This document shows, one piece after another, positions 22,250-33,400 of a stretch of DNA of 64,000 nucleotides. Where the stretch lies: the NCBI GenBank assembly GCA_036365145.1, contig JAEOAD010000034.1:17761501-17825500 (forward strand), read 5' to 3'. The notes beneath the pieces are model-generated. The model saw nothing but the letters and a program-made list of their open reading frames with translations. It ran no database searches and was not told the origin of the DNA. A program made the translations under genes and the position numbers. Every line of letters starts with the position of its first letter. Position 1 is the stretch's first letter. The DNA comes from Orientallactaga sibirica (taxonomy: Eukaryota; Chordata; Mammalia; Rodentia; Dipodidae).

Positions 22250-22670
22250 TAGAATGGTTGAGTAATATTTCGTTGTGTATATATGTCATGTTTTCTTCAT
22301 CCATCCATCTGTTGATGAATGTCGAGGTTAATTGAGTGCCTTAGCTACAATGACTAGTGCAACAATAATCACATGATAGGCAAACTTCTCTATCACATGA
22401 TTTCAGTTCTTCTGGATATATATGAAGTAGTGGGATTCCAGGGTTCTCTGTTAGTTCTGTTTCTAGTTTTACGAGGAATCTTCATATATTTTTTTTTTCC
22501 CTAGTAGATGTCCTAATTGAAATTTGCCCCAAGAGTATATAAGATTTTCCCTTCTTCTCCAGCCTTGCCAGCATTAGATATTTTTTATTCTGTTTTATAT
22601 TTTAGTAAGAGCTTTTCAAACTGGGGTCAGATGATATATCTTTGGTGTTTTTATTTCATTACCTTTCTCT
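22250..22670 (-). mobile_element. ancient L1 3'-end remnant (antisense)
   Basis: Contains AATATTTCGTTGTGTATATATG, CTTCATCCATCCATCTGTTG and TTCTTCTCCAGCCTTGCCAG-like text. This is the reverse of the L1 ORF2 3' end/3'UTR that in sense reads as a target of the form ...ATATACACAATGGAATATT. Confidence 0.6.
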
Positions 22671-24985
22671 TTTAACACACAAAATAAGACAAGTTGTCAA
22701 CAATGCATATTAGTAATGCATCTTTCCCTCAACTCCATTTACATAACTAAGTGGTTATTTCACAAATGCTTTCAATGCAGCATCTTTACATATTTCAAAT
22801 GCTTTTACGCCTGTGAGAAATTCAGACTGACTTTGGGTTCTTCTGAGTGCAAAAGTCATGAAAGTAGCCCAAACATTCATGATTCAGCATTTTTCCTGAT
22901 GAACACTCCTCTCATCAGGAAAATGTAGGAGGCAGCAGAATGCCTGTCCTTGTGGCTAATTCAGCAGTGATCTCTCTTTCATGCTACTGAGGTCTGTCAG
23001 CTTGGACTAGAGCTGGCGAAGGCCAAAAGAGAAAGAAGTGCATTCTGACAGGCTGGTCATGATCCTTCTTCTGCAGTCCCTCCCTGCTTACTTCACACCC
23101 TATAATCAATCCTGGCTACCACTACCCACTTGCTACCACCTATTCTGAATTGGTATTCTTCCTACCTTATCAGTCTGCACTTAGATTTATGATTTATTTA
23201 GAATTGGATTACATCAAGGCTCAAGGCCAAGGCTCTATAATCCGTCATCGTCTCCACCTCAGCCAAACACAAACATTTGTTTTAGCTGCATCAGCATCCC
23301 TAAACCCGCATGAAGGATACCCATTGTTAATCGCTACAGCAACTGCATCTTATTGTGGGTTTTTTCTTCAGCAAGCACACATTTTGCCTCCCCCCTTCCC
23401 GTTCCAAATAAAAGTGTTGACTCCATCAAGTGATAGATATTCATAATTTAGCAGAATGGTGGCAAGTCTATGTTACATGCTGTTGAAATATATCAAACCA
23501 GAGTTGCTTTGCTATTTGTTTTTTGTGCTGAATACCAGCAAGTGTTTTAAGTTATGGATCTCACACCCAAATAGGGAGGCAGAGAAAAGTATATGTTATT
23601 GTCATCGATATTGATGATGGCTTTTAGGACTCTGAATGAAGTCTAAAGTAGAAAAACTATTCTGCTTCTTTGCTAACTAACATTTATATCTTTTAGAGGT
23701 TATTATTTATCATTAATAATAGCAAAATTCGCTCATCAAAGTGAAAAATAGTAAATAATGCCTCAGCCAAATTCTGCAGTATCTTGCTAAGTGAAGACAT
23801 TTATATTCCATTTGATGGATAAGGAAAGTTGTTGAGATGAGTGAAGTGTGACCCTAGACCTAGGTTAGTGACAGGCAAAGAGAGAAATGAAGATAGGTTT
23901 TCATACAGCAAGTAAAAAACTTCGGTTTCTCCATTATTATTTCCTTTAAGAAAAGGTACATGTGAACTAGTGACATACAGATTAATTTAAAACTAATTTC
24001 CTACACACTCCATCTCCAGATCACCTCCTTTTATGAAGAGTCTACATTTCTTTTCCTCTTACTTTCAATAAACTTTTCCTTTGAAAAAAAATAAAACCAA
24101 TCTTCTGAATGGATTAGGGCTATGTATAGATGACATAGATCTCTTTTAAACTTAAAAAGTGGTCAGTGTGATGGGTTATGTAAACAATATTTTTGAGGAT
24201 CTGGGACATGCTTAGGTGTTGAAGAAATAAATCAGTCAATAAACAGTATGGAAAAGGAAATATATTGATGTGATAGTGTCCAGCCATGCTTAGTTGTTAA
24301 CTTATAAGTTACCTCTCTAACCCTTGCAGTCTTTTTGTATAAGGGCATTGAAATAGATTATCTCTAAGTTAAGAAACTAGATTCTAACCCTAAATTTATT
24401 TTAAGTGTACAACGGAAACTTAAGAGGTATCTTGTTCCCTTCATAAGAAGAAGAGAGAGAGAGAGAGAGAGAGAGAAAAGATGCTTCTGTCCTCTGGCAT
24501 CTCCTAATTAATTAAGGCTCAGACAATGTCTCAAATATGCACTGTAAAACAAGGCAATGAAAAATATTTAAATTATGCATTAGGGCTCAAAAATGTATTT
24601 TTGGCCAAAGTAAAGGGAATTCAAAGAGAGCTAGGAAAATGTACACAATATGAGACAAATCCAAACTGGATAAAGAAAGGGAGAGGAATGTGAATAGGGA
24701 GTAAGATGGAAGCCCAGACCCTCAGCCACTGAAGATGAGGGAAAGGAAATCCCAGTAAAGTGAGTGAATTCTAACACTGTCATCCAGCTAGGAATACTGA
24801 ATTCTTAGATGGCAGCTTTCTGGCTTGGTGGGAACCTTTGAAGTTGAAAAAAATTAGATACAAAAGGAAATGAAATGACCATCTTTCATGTGTTCAAAAT
24901 TCAATTTTCAACATTTATATAAAAAGAGGAGATAATCAAGAATAAAGTACACAACATAGCAAAACAGAATATTAGTATTGGAAAT
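22671..24985. other. unassigned 2.3-kb block
   Basis: No recognised repeats except (GA)n at 24452-24476. The largest open frame (23150-23446, 98 codons) has no domain, no splice context and no pairing with other frames. Treated as non-coding. Confidence 0.5.
24452..24476. repeat. (GA)n microsatellite
   Basis: About 12 GA units within the unassigned block. Confidence 0.9.
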
Positions 24986-24986
24986 T

Positions 24987-25320
24987 ACAGTGGTTTAAAT
25001 GTAATGACCCCATAACCATAGTTACTTTATATTAAAATTCAGCTTCCTACTTAGCCTTCAGGGCACAGCTCTGCTAGAGGAGATGTGTCACTGGGAGTGG
25101 ATCTTGAGTCCAGCCATAAGGTGTGTGTTCAGAGTCAGCTCATGCAACATTGTTGGTGCTAGCTGTTGTCTCTGCTATGGATAAAGGATTAAGTGAGCCA
25201 ACTTCCTCCACTATGATGGATTTTTCCCTGAAATCTATAAGCCTGAAATAAACTTTTTCCTCCCATATCTGCTTCTGGCTGAGTATTTGTTCCAGCAAGA
25301 GAAGGTAACTGCAAGAGAAA
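24987..25320 (+). mobile_element. MaLR-type solo LTR (ORR1-like)
   Basis: Starts ACAGTGGTTTAAATGTAATG, contains GTGTGTTCAGAGTCAGCTCA and GGATAAAGGATTAAGTGAGC, and has an AAATAAACTTTTTCCTCC polyadenylation region followed by TTTGTTCCAGCAAGAGAAGG. This order fits a rodent MaLR LTR. Ends are not sharp and no duplication was found. Confidence 0.75.
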
Positions 25321-25860
25321 AGAAGTCTAATCCTTTCTAATAAAGTCAACTAAATAGAGAAGGGCATCAAAGCTCATGAAGTGACTCTTTCAATGCAAAG
25401 TGACCACACTCATTGTCCCACCATGCTATGTAGTCACCATTCTTACGTGATTTTATAACCCCGGAAGTTGCAAAGGAAAGACATAAGGAAGATAGAAAAG
25501 ACTGAGAGACAGTGAAGAGAATAAGACTGAAGGGAAAGAATCAGGAAAACATGCCAGTCAGATTCCCTGTAGAAGTCTTGTATCATGCAAGCATGTTTCA
25601 AAGCTACTAGCTAGGGAAACTGGATTCATGTTCTTATTCCCCCTTATTTAATCAAGGCTCCTGTTTAAGTTTTTCTGGTGACTGATAAATATTTCACTAA
25701 ATTCAGATATCCAGTTTATCCTATTTCCATTTGTGTAAAATGCATCTCCACTTAAGGATTTCAGTGGTTAGACTCTGGAATCAGGGTTAAACTAGTTTTT
25801 AATGAATGGTGACTGAGATCAGTAATTCTTGTCCTAAACAATTGGTTGCCTCTGGAGATT
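25321..25860. other. unassigned sequence
   Basis: About 540 bp with nothing recognisable, ending at an A16 run that directly precedes a SINE. Confidence 0.5.
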
Positions 25861-25876
25861 AAAAAAAAAAAAAAAA

Positions 25877-26102
25877 GCTAGAGAGATGGCTTAGTGGTTA
25901 AAGTGCTTGTTTGTGAGGCATAAGGACCCAGGTTCGATTCTCCAGTACCCATGTAAGCCAGATGCACAACGTGGCACCTGCATTTGGAGTTTGTTTGCAG
26001 TGGCTGAAGGCCCTGGTGAGCCCATTCCCTCCCTCTCCTCCCCCATCTGCCTTTTTCTCTCTCAAATAAATAAATAAAAATAAAATAAGTTTAAGAAAAA
26101 AT
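25877..26102 (+). mobile_element. tRNA-derived SINE, subfamily A (sense)
   Basis: GCTAGAGAGATGGCTTAG head with A-box-like TGGCTTAGTGG and B-box-like GGTTCGATTC, a CT-rich tract and an AAATAAATAAATAAAAAT tail. An A16 run immediately 5' may be the tail of another insertion. Confidence 0.92.
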
Positions 26103-26110
26103 ATATTCAG

Positions 26111-26281
26111 GAGCTGGAGAGATGGCTTAGCAGTTAAGGTGCTTGTCTGATGCACCTAAGGACCCAGGTTTGATTTCCCCATACCCACTAGAGTCAGACA
26201 CAAAGTGGCACATGCATCTGGAGTTTGTTTACAGTGATTAGAGGTCCTGGTGTGCCCATTCTCTCTCTCTCTCTCTCAGCT

Positions 26282-26312
<31 letters not shown>

Positions 26313-26350
26313 CATTCTCTCTTAAATAAATAATATATAAAGTATTTTAA
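26111..26350 (+). mobile_element. tRNA-derived SINE, subfamily A (sense), tandem neighbour
   Basis: A second SINE in the same orientation only about 10 bp after the previous one. Its CT tract has expanded into a (CT)n microsatellite at 26259-26308. The tail is TTAAATAAATAATATA. Confidence 0.92.
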
Positions 26351-26362
26351 AAATATTCAGTA

Positions 26363-26425
26363 GAGTAAGATATAGTGGCACACTTCTATAATCTTAGCTC
26401 TTGGAAGACTAGGCACTCAAGGAGT
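26363..26425 (+). mobile_element. B1 SINE remnant (5' part)
   Basis: ATAGTGGCACACTTCTATAA, TCTTAGCTCTTGGAAGACT and AGGCACTCAAGGAGTTC follow the B1 5' half. The 3' half is missing. Confidence 0.6.
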
Positions 26426-26859
26426 TCCCAATAAAATTTATTGAAAGAAAGGGCAAGGGCAGATTGTAAAGGATTGATTTTAACATTATCTTACAGGTGA
26501 AAGGAAACAGTGCAGATATATATATATATAATTTACCTGAGAAGGAAGCAATATCAAAGCTAAATTGAAGAGATTTAGTTCTGAGTAGAAAATGCTAAGA
26601 TGGATAGGGCATTTTCATTGACTGTATATCAGTTTTAAGAAGTCATATTAACCAGCTTACCTATGGACGTGAACACTTGGTAGTTATTTTTGTTCGCTTT
26701 TAATGCCAGATTTGATTCTGGTTCAGCTTCTGTCCCTAACCACAGTCCCAATTGATGATAACAACACAACCAATCAGATGAAGCAGGGATGAAGGAGAAA
26801 GGAGAAGACCTTTTCTTCAATCACTTCCAAATTCTCCCCTGTGCTTTGATTTGCTTTTA
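26426..26859. other. unassigned sequence
   Basis: No repeat or gene recognised; includes a short (TA)n at about 26517-26530. Confidence 0.5.
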
Positions 26860-27240
26860 GAGAACACATTAGCTCAACAAACAATTGCAAACTACCCAGT
26901 TGCAAGGTAAAATGAAAAGCCCACAGGCATTAATTATATATAGAGATATTAAAAAAGCAGCTACTGCTTAATTATTGTTTGCAAATCTCAGTATTTAAAT
27001 TGACTTATTTGCAAATGCCTGTTTAGAAATTGACTTTGTAATTATGCAGTCAGTGCAAGGATGTCTTGGGCCCTGGAGGAGTCTCTAACGAGGAATGATA
27101 ATGTAACAGCTAGAGTGAGACATCCTGAGCTGCATTTTAATAACAAGAGCTGCCTTAGTGGAAAATCCCTGTGCTGGCAAATGAAGGAGCCAGGGTCTCC
27201 TGTGCTAGGAAATAATTTTCAGAATATATATGAGTAGGAA
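26860..27240. other. repeat-poor block, possible conserved non-coding element
   Basis: No transposon signature. It holds two TTTGCAAAT (POU/octamer-like) motifs about 40 bp apart, several TAATTA/TTAAT-type homeodomain cores and a repeated AAATTGACTT. The mix of AT-rich core sites in low-repeat sequence resembles mammalian developmental enhancers. This is inference only. Confidence 0.3.
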
Positions 27241-27384
27241 TCGAAAGAACATAGATTTCTAAGAATGTGAAGGAGAGGATGGTGGCAACAGGTGGATAGG
27301 GCTAGCACTGGAGTGTGATTACATTGTTCATGAAAATAAGTAAATTATTGGAACTAGTTTTGGATGGAGGTTTTAAGTCATGCT

Positions 27385-27591
27385 TTTTTTTAAAAAAAAA
27401 AATGTTTTTACTTAATTATTTGAGAGAGAGAAAGAAAGAAAGAATGGGCATGCCAGGGCCTCCAGCAGCTGCAAGCAAACTCCATGCATGTGCCACCTTG
27501 TGCATCTGGCTTGTGTGAGTTCTGGGGAATTGAACATAGTCTTTTGGCTTTGCAGACAAGCAAATTAACTCCTAAGCCACCTCTCCAACCC
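27385..27591 (-). mobile_element. tRNA-derived SINE, subfamily A (antisense)
   Basis: Flanked by near-duplicates AGTCATGCT (27376-27384) and AGTCTTGCT (27592-27600). Typical GA tract, body and head. Confidence 0.88.
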
Positions 27592-27624
27592 AGTCTTGCT
27601 CTTCTCAGTTGTTAAAATCCAGAC

Positions 27625-27845
27625 ATACTATGATGATACAATGGGTTATGTATATCCCAAAGTTCCCACATTGAAGCATAATCTCCTGTATTGCAGCCTG
27701 TGACATTATTTAGAAGTAGTGTCAATGTTAGTGGTATTTGGCAAAATAAGGTACTACTGGGTAGTCAGCCTTTAATTCAACATTGATTGATTCCCTATAA
27801 AAGTAGGAAATGTGAACACATATAAAAGCACAAGGATACCATGGT
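27625..27845 (+). mobile_element. ancient mammal-wide LTR fragment (MLT1/MaLR-like)
   Basis: ATATCCCAAAGTTCCCACAT, TTGAAGCATAATCTCCTGTA, GTGACATTATTTAGAAGTAG and CCCTATAAAAGTAGGAAATG match the usual order of old mammalian MaLR-like LTRs. Strongly diverged. Confidence 0.5.
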
Positions 27846-27892
27846 GGTTTGATTCAGGTGTCCTCCATAAACTTAGGTGTTCTGAATGATCA
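27843..27892 (+). mobile_element. MaLR LTR 5' tip
   Basis: GGTGGTTTGATTCAGGTGTC then CCATAAACTTAGGTGTTCTG matches the first 50 bp of the LTR family used at 62.4-63.9 kb (minus strand there). The rest is missing. Confidence 0.65.
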
Positions 27893-28559
27893 TTTTAAAT
27901 GCCCTTCATTTCTTCCCTGCCTTTAAGGAAGATGCTTGAGAACAAAGAGGTACTCAACACTACTCATGTACACATAGTTCATTTGTTCCAAAAGATAAAA
28001 GTCTTATAGAAACTCTGACCCTTTGCTCAACCTTGAGTCCTTAAGGCTCAGAGAGATGATGGAGAAACTCACCATCACAATGCAAGAGGGGATAGTATAC
28101 AGAAAAAGACTAGTTCCCACTTTATATATAACTATGGGCTTCGTAACTTTTTCTAAGGTGACTTCCTTCTCATTTACTTCATTCTCATTATCACAACATA
28201 AAATTATCAGATTAGAGCTATGTGATTTCCATCTATAATCCTTCATTATTTCCTTCATTTATATAGGCAGGTGTCTATTAGTACAGATATAGTTCCAGGG
28301 TCCAAGTGTAGATCCACTATTAGCTCACCATAGAAGTAGATGAATCTCAAGTTCACTATGCTTTAATTCCTTCAACTGTGGAAGGGAAGATTAGTATAAT
28401 ATTCCTTGCCCAGTGAATAAAGTGTCACCATGTAACTAATATTCACCATATATATCACCCTCAACAATGATGAGTAGTAAAGAGCAATGGGTTTCAAGTA
28501 ACAATCAGCCATCCTGATCTGGACATAGAACAATGTTAGAAACTGCAGTTTGGGAGACA
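27893..28559. other. unassigned sequence
   Basis: No recognised element; overlapping sense/antisense open frames of 71-84 codons without domains. Confidence 0.5.
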
Positions 28560-28715
28560 CCTTATATACTTCAAGTACATTCTTAATCCTTTTAATATCC
28601 AATGTCAAAATATACATTATTGTTTTTATCTTACAGATGATAAAACTGAGGCTTAGGAAGAAAAATAATTCAACACAAATTATCTCATTCAAAATCTTGT
28701 AGCTAGGAAAGAATG
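28560..28715 (-). mobile_element. MIR-like ancient SINE (antisense)
   Basis: TTATCTTACAGATGATAAAA then CTGAGGCTTAGGAAGAAAAA and CTTGTAGCTAGGAAAG follow the reverse MIR core (in-family pattern: ACAGATGAGGAAACTGAGGC then a CACAGCTAG stretch). Confidence 0.65.
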
Positions 28716-28742
28716 GAAGGGGAATTATGTTAACTTTGTGAT

Positions 28743-28852
28743 TTCAACATAGTGAGATAGGATCTCACTACATAGCTAATTCAGACCTAAAGCTTCTTTG
28801 CCCTGTGCCACAGATACCCAAGTGCCTGGATTATAGGAATGCAACACCTTAA
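28743..28852 (-). mobile_element. B1 SINE (antisense, old)
   Basis: ATAGTGAGATAGGATCTCAC, CTTCTTTGCCCTGTGCCACA and GCCTGGATTATAGGAATGCA give the reverse B1 order. Confidence 0.65.
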
Positions 28853-29679
28853 ATTACATTTTAGGAAAATGAAAGAATGCGATTTACTTTCAAACCATCA
28901 ACTACCCTTGTCCATATCCTGTTTAGAAAAGAATCTAAGAATCAATAGGGATTTAGCTCTATCATTTATAAATGTGGCTGCAATATTTCCAGTCCTTTTC
29001 CCTCATTTCTGAAAGTAGAAAGCCAAACTAATCTAGAAAACACCTTCAAGCCTTAATGTTTTATTATTCAGATATAAGCACTTCTAGTCAAAGCAAGTGG
29101 CTACATTCTTGCTGAAGGGAAGGAATTAGCACTCCACAATTAATACCCCATTCCATTAACAATTAGATATGTTAAATGCCATTCAATTTGTTTGCACCAT
29201 CAAGTCCTGGGAAGGTATCCATGCTTCTTAGAAGTTTTTAATAACCTTCCCTCAAGAAATAAGTCAATTGTCCAAACAGGCAGGCAAGCAAGTAAGCACA
29301 TATTCTAATTATCAAACTTTAATATTGTTCAACTTTTGAGTCATTAGTAGAGCTACATGGCAGTGTACTATTAGTTACTATTTGGATCAATTTATGGACA
29401 CTCTTTTAGAGATAAAGACTATGTGGCCCTTTATGTCCTGAGAAATCAACCTTAACCAAGCCCAGGTATAGCATTGGTTGCTTTCCACCTTAACCTTAGT
29501 GGCAGGCAACATTAATTTATGAGAGGAGACAAATCTTCTCTTCACTGAATGCTCACTCTACCATTACAGGCTGAAGTAGAGGAATCATAGTTCATCAGGG
29601 CTAGAATAAAAAAAAAAAAAAAAAAAAAAAAAACTTGTACAACCACAATGTTAACAGTAAGAGTAATAGGAACATTAAC
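28853..29679. other. unassigned sequence with A-run
   Basis: No recognised element; a run of about 25 A at 29609-29632 may be the tail of an unrecognised insertion or simple slippage. Confidence 0.5.
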
Positions 29680-29800
29680 TCATGATATTAACACATGTCA
29701 AACACCATGCTAAATGCCTTATATACATTTTTCCTCAATCTTGACAACCAGCTGATGGAATGAACACAAGTTATTCCTAATTTATTTTGAGAAGTTTATT
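29680..29800 (-). mobile_element. MIR-like ancient SINE remnant
   Basis: GTCAAACACCATGCTAAATG, CCTTATATACATTTTTCCTC and AATCTTGACAACC resemble the reverse MIR 3' extension. The remainder is degraded. Confidence 0.5.
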
Positions 29801-30487
29801 ATTGGATTGATTATTTGTGCATTAAGCACCCTATCAATTATTTGTCTTCTATTGCATAACAAATCACCCTCACATTTAGCAGACTAATACAAAAAAATTA
29901 CCTTATACAAAGTATTAGAATTGGGAAACAGCTTAGCTGCTGCTGCTTTCGTAAGTTTGCATATAAGATGTTGCTTAGGATTGATATCATTAAAGTATAG
30001 ACTGAATGTAGGAAGTTCAGTCATATGGTTAATACCAAGAAGCTATCAATATTGCCTGGGTCTCTCCTCACAAAGTGGAGGCTGGTTTCACCTAAACTAA
30101 GTACAGTAATAAAGAGAGAGACATAAACAATAATGTCTTTTACGCCATAGACATGGGAATGACATAACATCATTTGTGCAGTATTCTACTGGTTATGAAT
30201 AAAGTGATACATCATGGAAAGTGATGCTACCAGGACACACATACAGGAGTAGAGATCATTTGGGACTGCCTCTCACACAAACTAAGATTGAACACTTAGT
30301 ATAGCAGTAATAAAGAAATGGGTTTATAAAGTCATGTGATGCTTGACCCTATAAACCAGGCTTTAAACCATGCTCTTTGCCTCTTTGGAAGGGTTGCTTA
30401 GCAAGCAGCTCACCTCTAAGGGATATAAGTACAATTCATGGTTTAATTCGAGGAATGCAATGATTAGAAGTCATATAGAATCAAAAA
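29801..30487. other. unassigned sequence
   Basis: No recognised repeat or gene. Confidence 0.5.
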
Positions 30488-30490
30488 ACA

Positions 30491-30585
30491 AGCCAGGCAT
30501 GGTGGCGCATGCCTTTAATCCCAGCACTCAGAAGGCAGAAGTAGGAGGATCGCTGTGAGTTCGAGGCCATCCTGAGACTTATTGT
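30491..30585 (+). mobile_element. B1 SINE, 3'-truncated
   Basis: GCCAGGCATGGTGGCGCATG, CCTTTAATCCCAGCACTCAG and GTGAGTTCGAGGCCATCCTG are a good B1 5' half with intact A- and B-box-like regions. The second half is missing. Confidence 0.9.
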
Positions 30586-31158
30586 ATATTGGTCATAGCT
30601 CCATTGGATTATACTCTTATAGTTTCTTGCCCCCAACCCAATTTCAGTGTCGGTCCTCTTCAGTGAGGTTATCTGTGTTCTCTGGGGAGTCATGAATGTA
30701 TCAGTCAGTCTCTGTGGGTTGGGGAAGGAAGAATGCCTAAGGATATTCCTTCCCACCTGATGGCTCTTTCCCATCAGAAAGTCTTTTAAATGGCTATGCT
30801 TATCCCCCTACTGATTCATGCTCCTCTCACTCTTGGTTGGAGAATTCCTTCTACTGATGGCAGTAAATACAGGGGAAACCCAATGTCCATTTGAATCAAG
30901 AATTTTTTAAACCAGTTTGCCTATATAGTCCCGAATGCTTATATTATGTCTGTTTATAGCATTTTTACAATGACATGTCATGGCCTGATACATGCATGGT
31001 AGGCATTCTGGAAGAAAAAGCAGATGTGAATTGGAAGAAGGGAAGAAGATATGGGAAACCCATAAAGATAAGATGAATCACACAGGATGAAATGGAACGT
31101 GTTTTAGGCACTCACTGTCTCTAAGCATACAGATTTGATGATGTGTGCAGGTGATATG
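30586..31158. other. unassigned sequence
   Basis: No recognised repeat. An antisense open frame spanning into the B1 (30481-30774) has no domain. Confidence 0.5.
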
Positions 31159-31170
31159 CAGTGTCTTCTT

Positions 31171-31438
31171 CTTATTATTATTTTGGTTTTTGGAGAGAGA
31201 CACAGAGAGAGACAGAGAGAGAGAGAGAGAGGAGAGGAAGACAGAGAGAGATGGGCATGCCAGCAGCCACTCAGATGCTGTGAACGAAATCCAAATGTGT
31301 GCATCCCCTTGTGGTCAAGTGTGGCATTGTGCCCTTGTGTCACTTTGCCTCTGGCTAAATGTGGGACCTAGAGATTGGAACCAGCGTTCTTAGGCTTAGG
31401 AGGCAGGTGCCTTAACCACTAAGCCATCTCTCCAGCCC
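31171..31438 (-). mobile_element. tRNA-derived SINE, subfamily B (antisense)
   Basis: Perfect 12-bp target duplication CAGTGTCTTCTT at 31159-31170 and 31439-31450. Contains the subfamily B block (TTGTGGTCAAGTGTGGCATT, GTGCCCTTGTGTCACTTT). Confidence 0.96.
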
Positions 31439-31450
31439 CAGTGTCTTCTT

Positions 31451-31963
31451 TTATAGGAAACACGAAGTTTGCAGAGATCTGATCACAGCTGATGGAACTA
31501 TAAGGCTCACGTCACCTTTTGCTACAAGGTTAACTAGGTGATAAACAACAATGTGAGTGGATAGCAGCAGCTCAGGACTTCCTGCATATACTACTGAGTA
31601 CATTCACTTCTTTCTTTCAAATCTTATATAAAACATTTCTTGGAATCAACAATAAGCATGGATAATACAGGGTAGGGAATCCTTGAAAGGTCATCATGAG
31701 CTTAACTGAATTAATTCAATGCAAATCTGCTATACCATATCATCTGCTGGGTTGACCAACTCCATGGGAGTATCTGGCAACTTATAACTATTTATAACCT
31801 GTGTAGACACGTTATCTTGTATGACTCTAAGCACATCAGGCCTTCCTCCATACTTGTCCATATATTTTTCTTTGTTGGGAATTTCATATTTCCATAAAAG
31901 CCAGCATTGTAAGTTTGAGATATATGTAAAGTCCACACTTGCTTTCACTGAGCAAAAATTCTT
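31451..31963. other. unassigned sequence
   Basis: About 500 bp without recognised features; a 72-codon antisense frame has no domain. Confidence 0.5.
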
Positions 31964-32192
31964 GTTTTTAAAGATATTTATTTATTTATTTATTTGAGAG
32001 AGAGAGAGAGAGAGAGAGGCAGACAGAGAGAAAGAGAAAGAATAGGCATGCCAGGGCCTCCAGCCACTGCAAATGAACTCCAGATGCTTGTGCCCCCTTG
32101 TGCATCTGGCTTGCATGGGTCCTGGAGAACTGAACCAGTATCCTTTGGCTTTGCAGGCAAGTGCCTTAGCTACTAATCTGTCTCTCCAGCCC
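31964..32192 (-). mobile_element. tRNA-derived SINE, subfamily A (antisense)
   Basis: Tail ATTTATTTATTTATTTATTT, long GA tract, body and head ending CTCCAGCCC. AAATTCTT/TAATTCTT occurs on both sides as a short duplication. Confidence 0.9.
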
Positions 32193-33186
32193 ATAATTCT
32201 TAATTTCTGTGCAAGAAACCCCACATTGTAATTTTTGACTGGAACCTAAAAATTAATTGGTGGACACAGTCCCAAATTTGCCTTTTTCCTTCTCACAAAC
32301 TTTTTTAAAGAAAAATTCAAATGACACTTGAGCAAGGAATATTATTGTAACAAATTACTCTCACATGTAAAGAGAGAGGAGAAAAAAAGAGAATTTAAAA
32401 ACAGTCTTTTTCTGAAGTACTTTTGTATGGCTCCTAACTACTGTTTTCAACTTATAACAATGAATGGTCATTTTTTATTGTGGAAAATTACCTGTAAGTC
32501 ATTGAAGGAACTCATCATGTTTATACTTTTGCCCTGTATAGTGCTCAGGACATTTGGGAGCTTCAGTAAGCATAAGTTGATTGCCTCACGAAATATTCAT
32601 TAACTCACTTTTCAGGCACAACATCAATATCTCCATTGATGTCTTTCTCACCACTTCAATAAGACATCACCTTGGGTATGCTTTAGGAAGATAACAATGA
32701 ATATGATTGCATGGGAATTCTGTGGTTGGTAACAGTTCTTTCTCACAAAGAAATCCATTTTAATATCCATTTGTCTTCCTGTAGATTTCACATGCTCATC
32801 ATAATGTCATTAAGCAGTGATGAGGACTTTTATGTTTTCCATATCAGTTCTTCAAGCATGTGAACACAGAACTCATAGCCTACTTAGTGCTTGCTTACAC
32901 TTGCATGTGGAAATGTTTCTGTGGCCTGGGTCCCATGTTTAATATGCCTCTGTGATTCTCAGGGCCCAAGAGACCTTAGGTTGGTAGAAGCTGCAGCTTT
33001 TCTGGTCTGTGGCAAGTGAAATGGCTGTCCTTCATGTGCTGTTTATGTCCTGAAAGCTATCCAAGACTTGCTTCCATGGTTATAGAGGAGTCATAAGTGA
33101 GCAGGCCAACCCAATACATCCTTTCCTAGTTTGTATTCTGCCATCCCTACTGACTGCATATTGGCAGGAAAGGGAAAAAACTTTAA

Positions 33187-33188
<2 letters not shown>
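32193..33188. other. unassigned sequence
   Basis: About 1 kb with no recognised repeat or gene. Confidence 0.5.

Positions 33189-33260
<72 letters not shown>
33189..33260. repeat. compound (TG)n(GA)n microsatellite
   Basis: About 18 TG units run directly into about 18 GA units; alternating purine-pyrimidine next to a homopurine strand. Confidence 0.95.
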
Positions 33261-33262
<2 letters not shown>

Positions 33263-33368
33263 TAAATGTTCTCCTGGGACAGAGAGCTTCCTAGCACTTG
33301 GGTCTCTGATGATCAATCCAGGACAGTTGATCACTTGAGGTATGAATCTGAGGGACAAGGAACTATGT

Positions 33369-33400
33369 CTATCAATAATGAATCAATCCATTATTGATAG
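33369..33400. repeat. perfect 12-bp inverted repeat (hairpin)
   Basis: CTATCAATAATG (33369-33380), 8-nt spacer, CATTATTGATAG (33389-33400): a perfect stem in otherwise unassigned sequence. Confidence 0.95.

Noticed and set aside
25877..25950. Possible tRNA gene (A/B-box-like motifs)
   Set aside because: The motifs belong to the tRNA-derived SINE head, which is repeated many times and followed by the SINE body and tail; no cloverleaf-complete tRNA.
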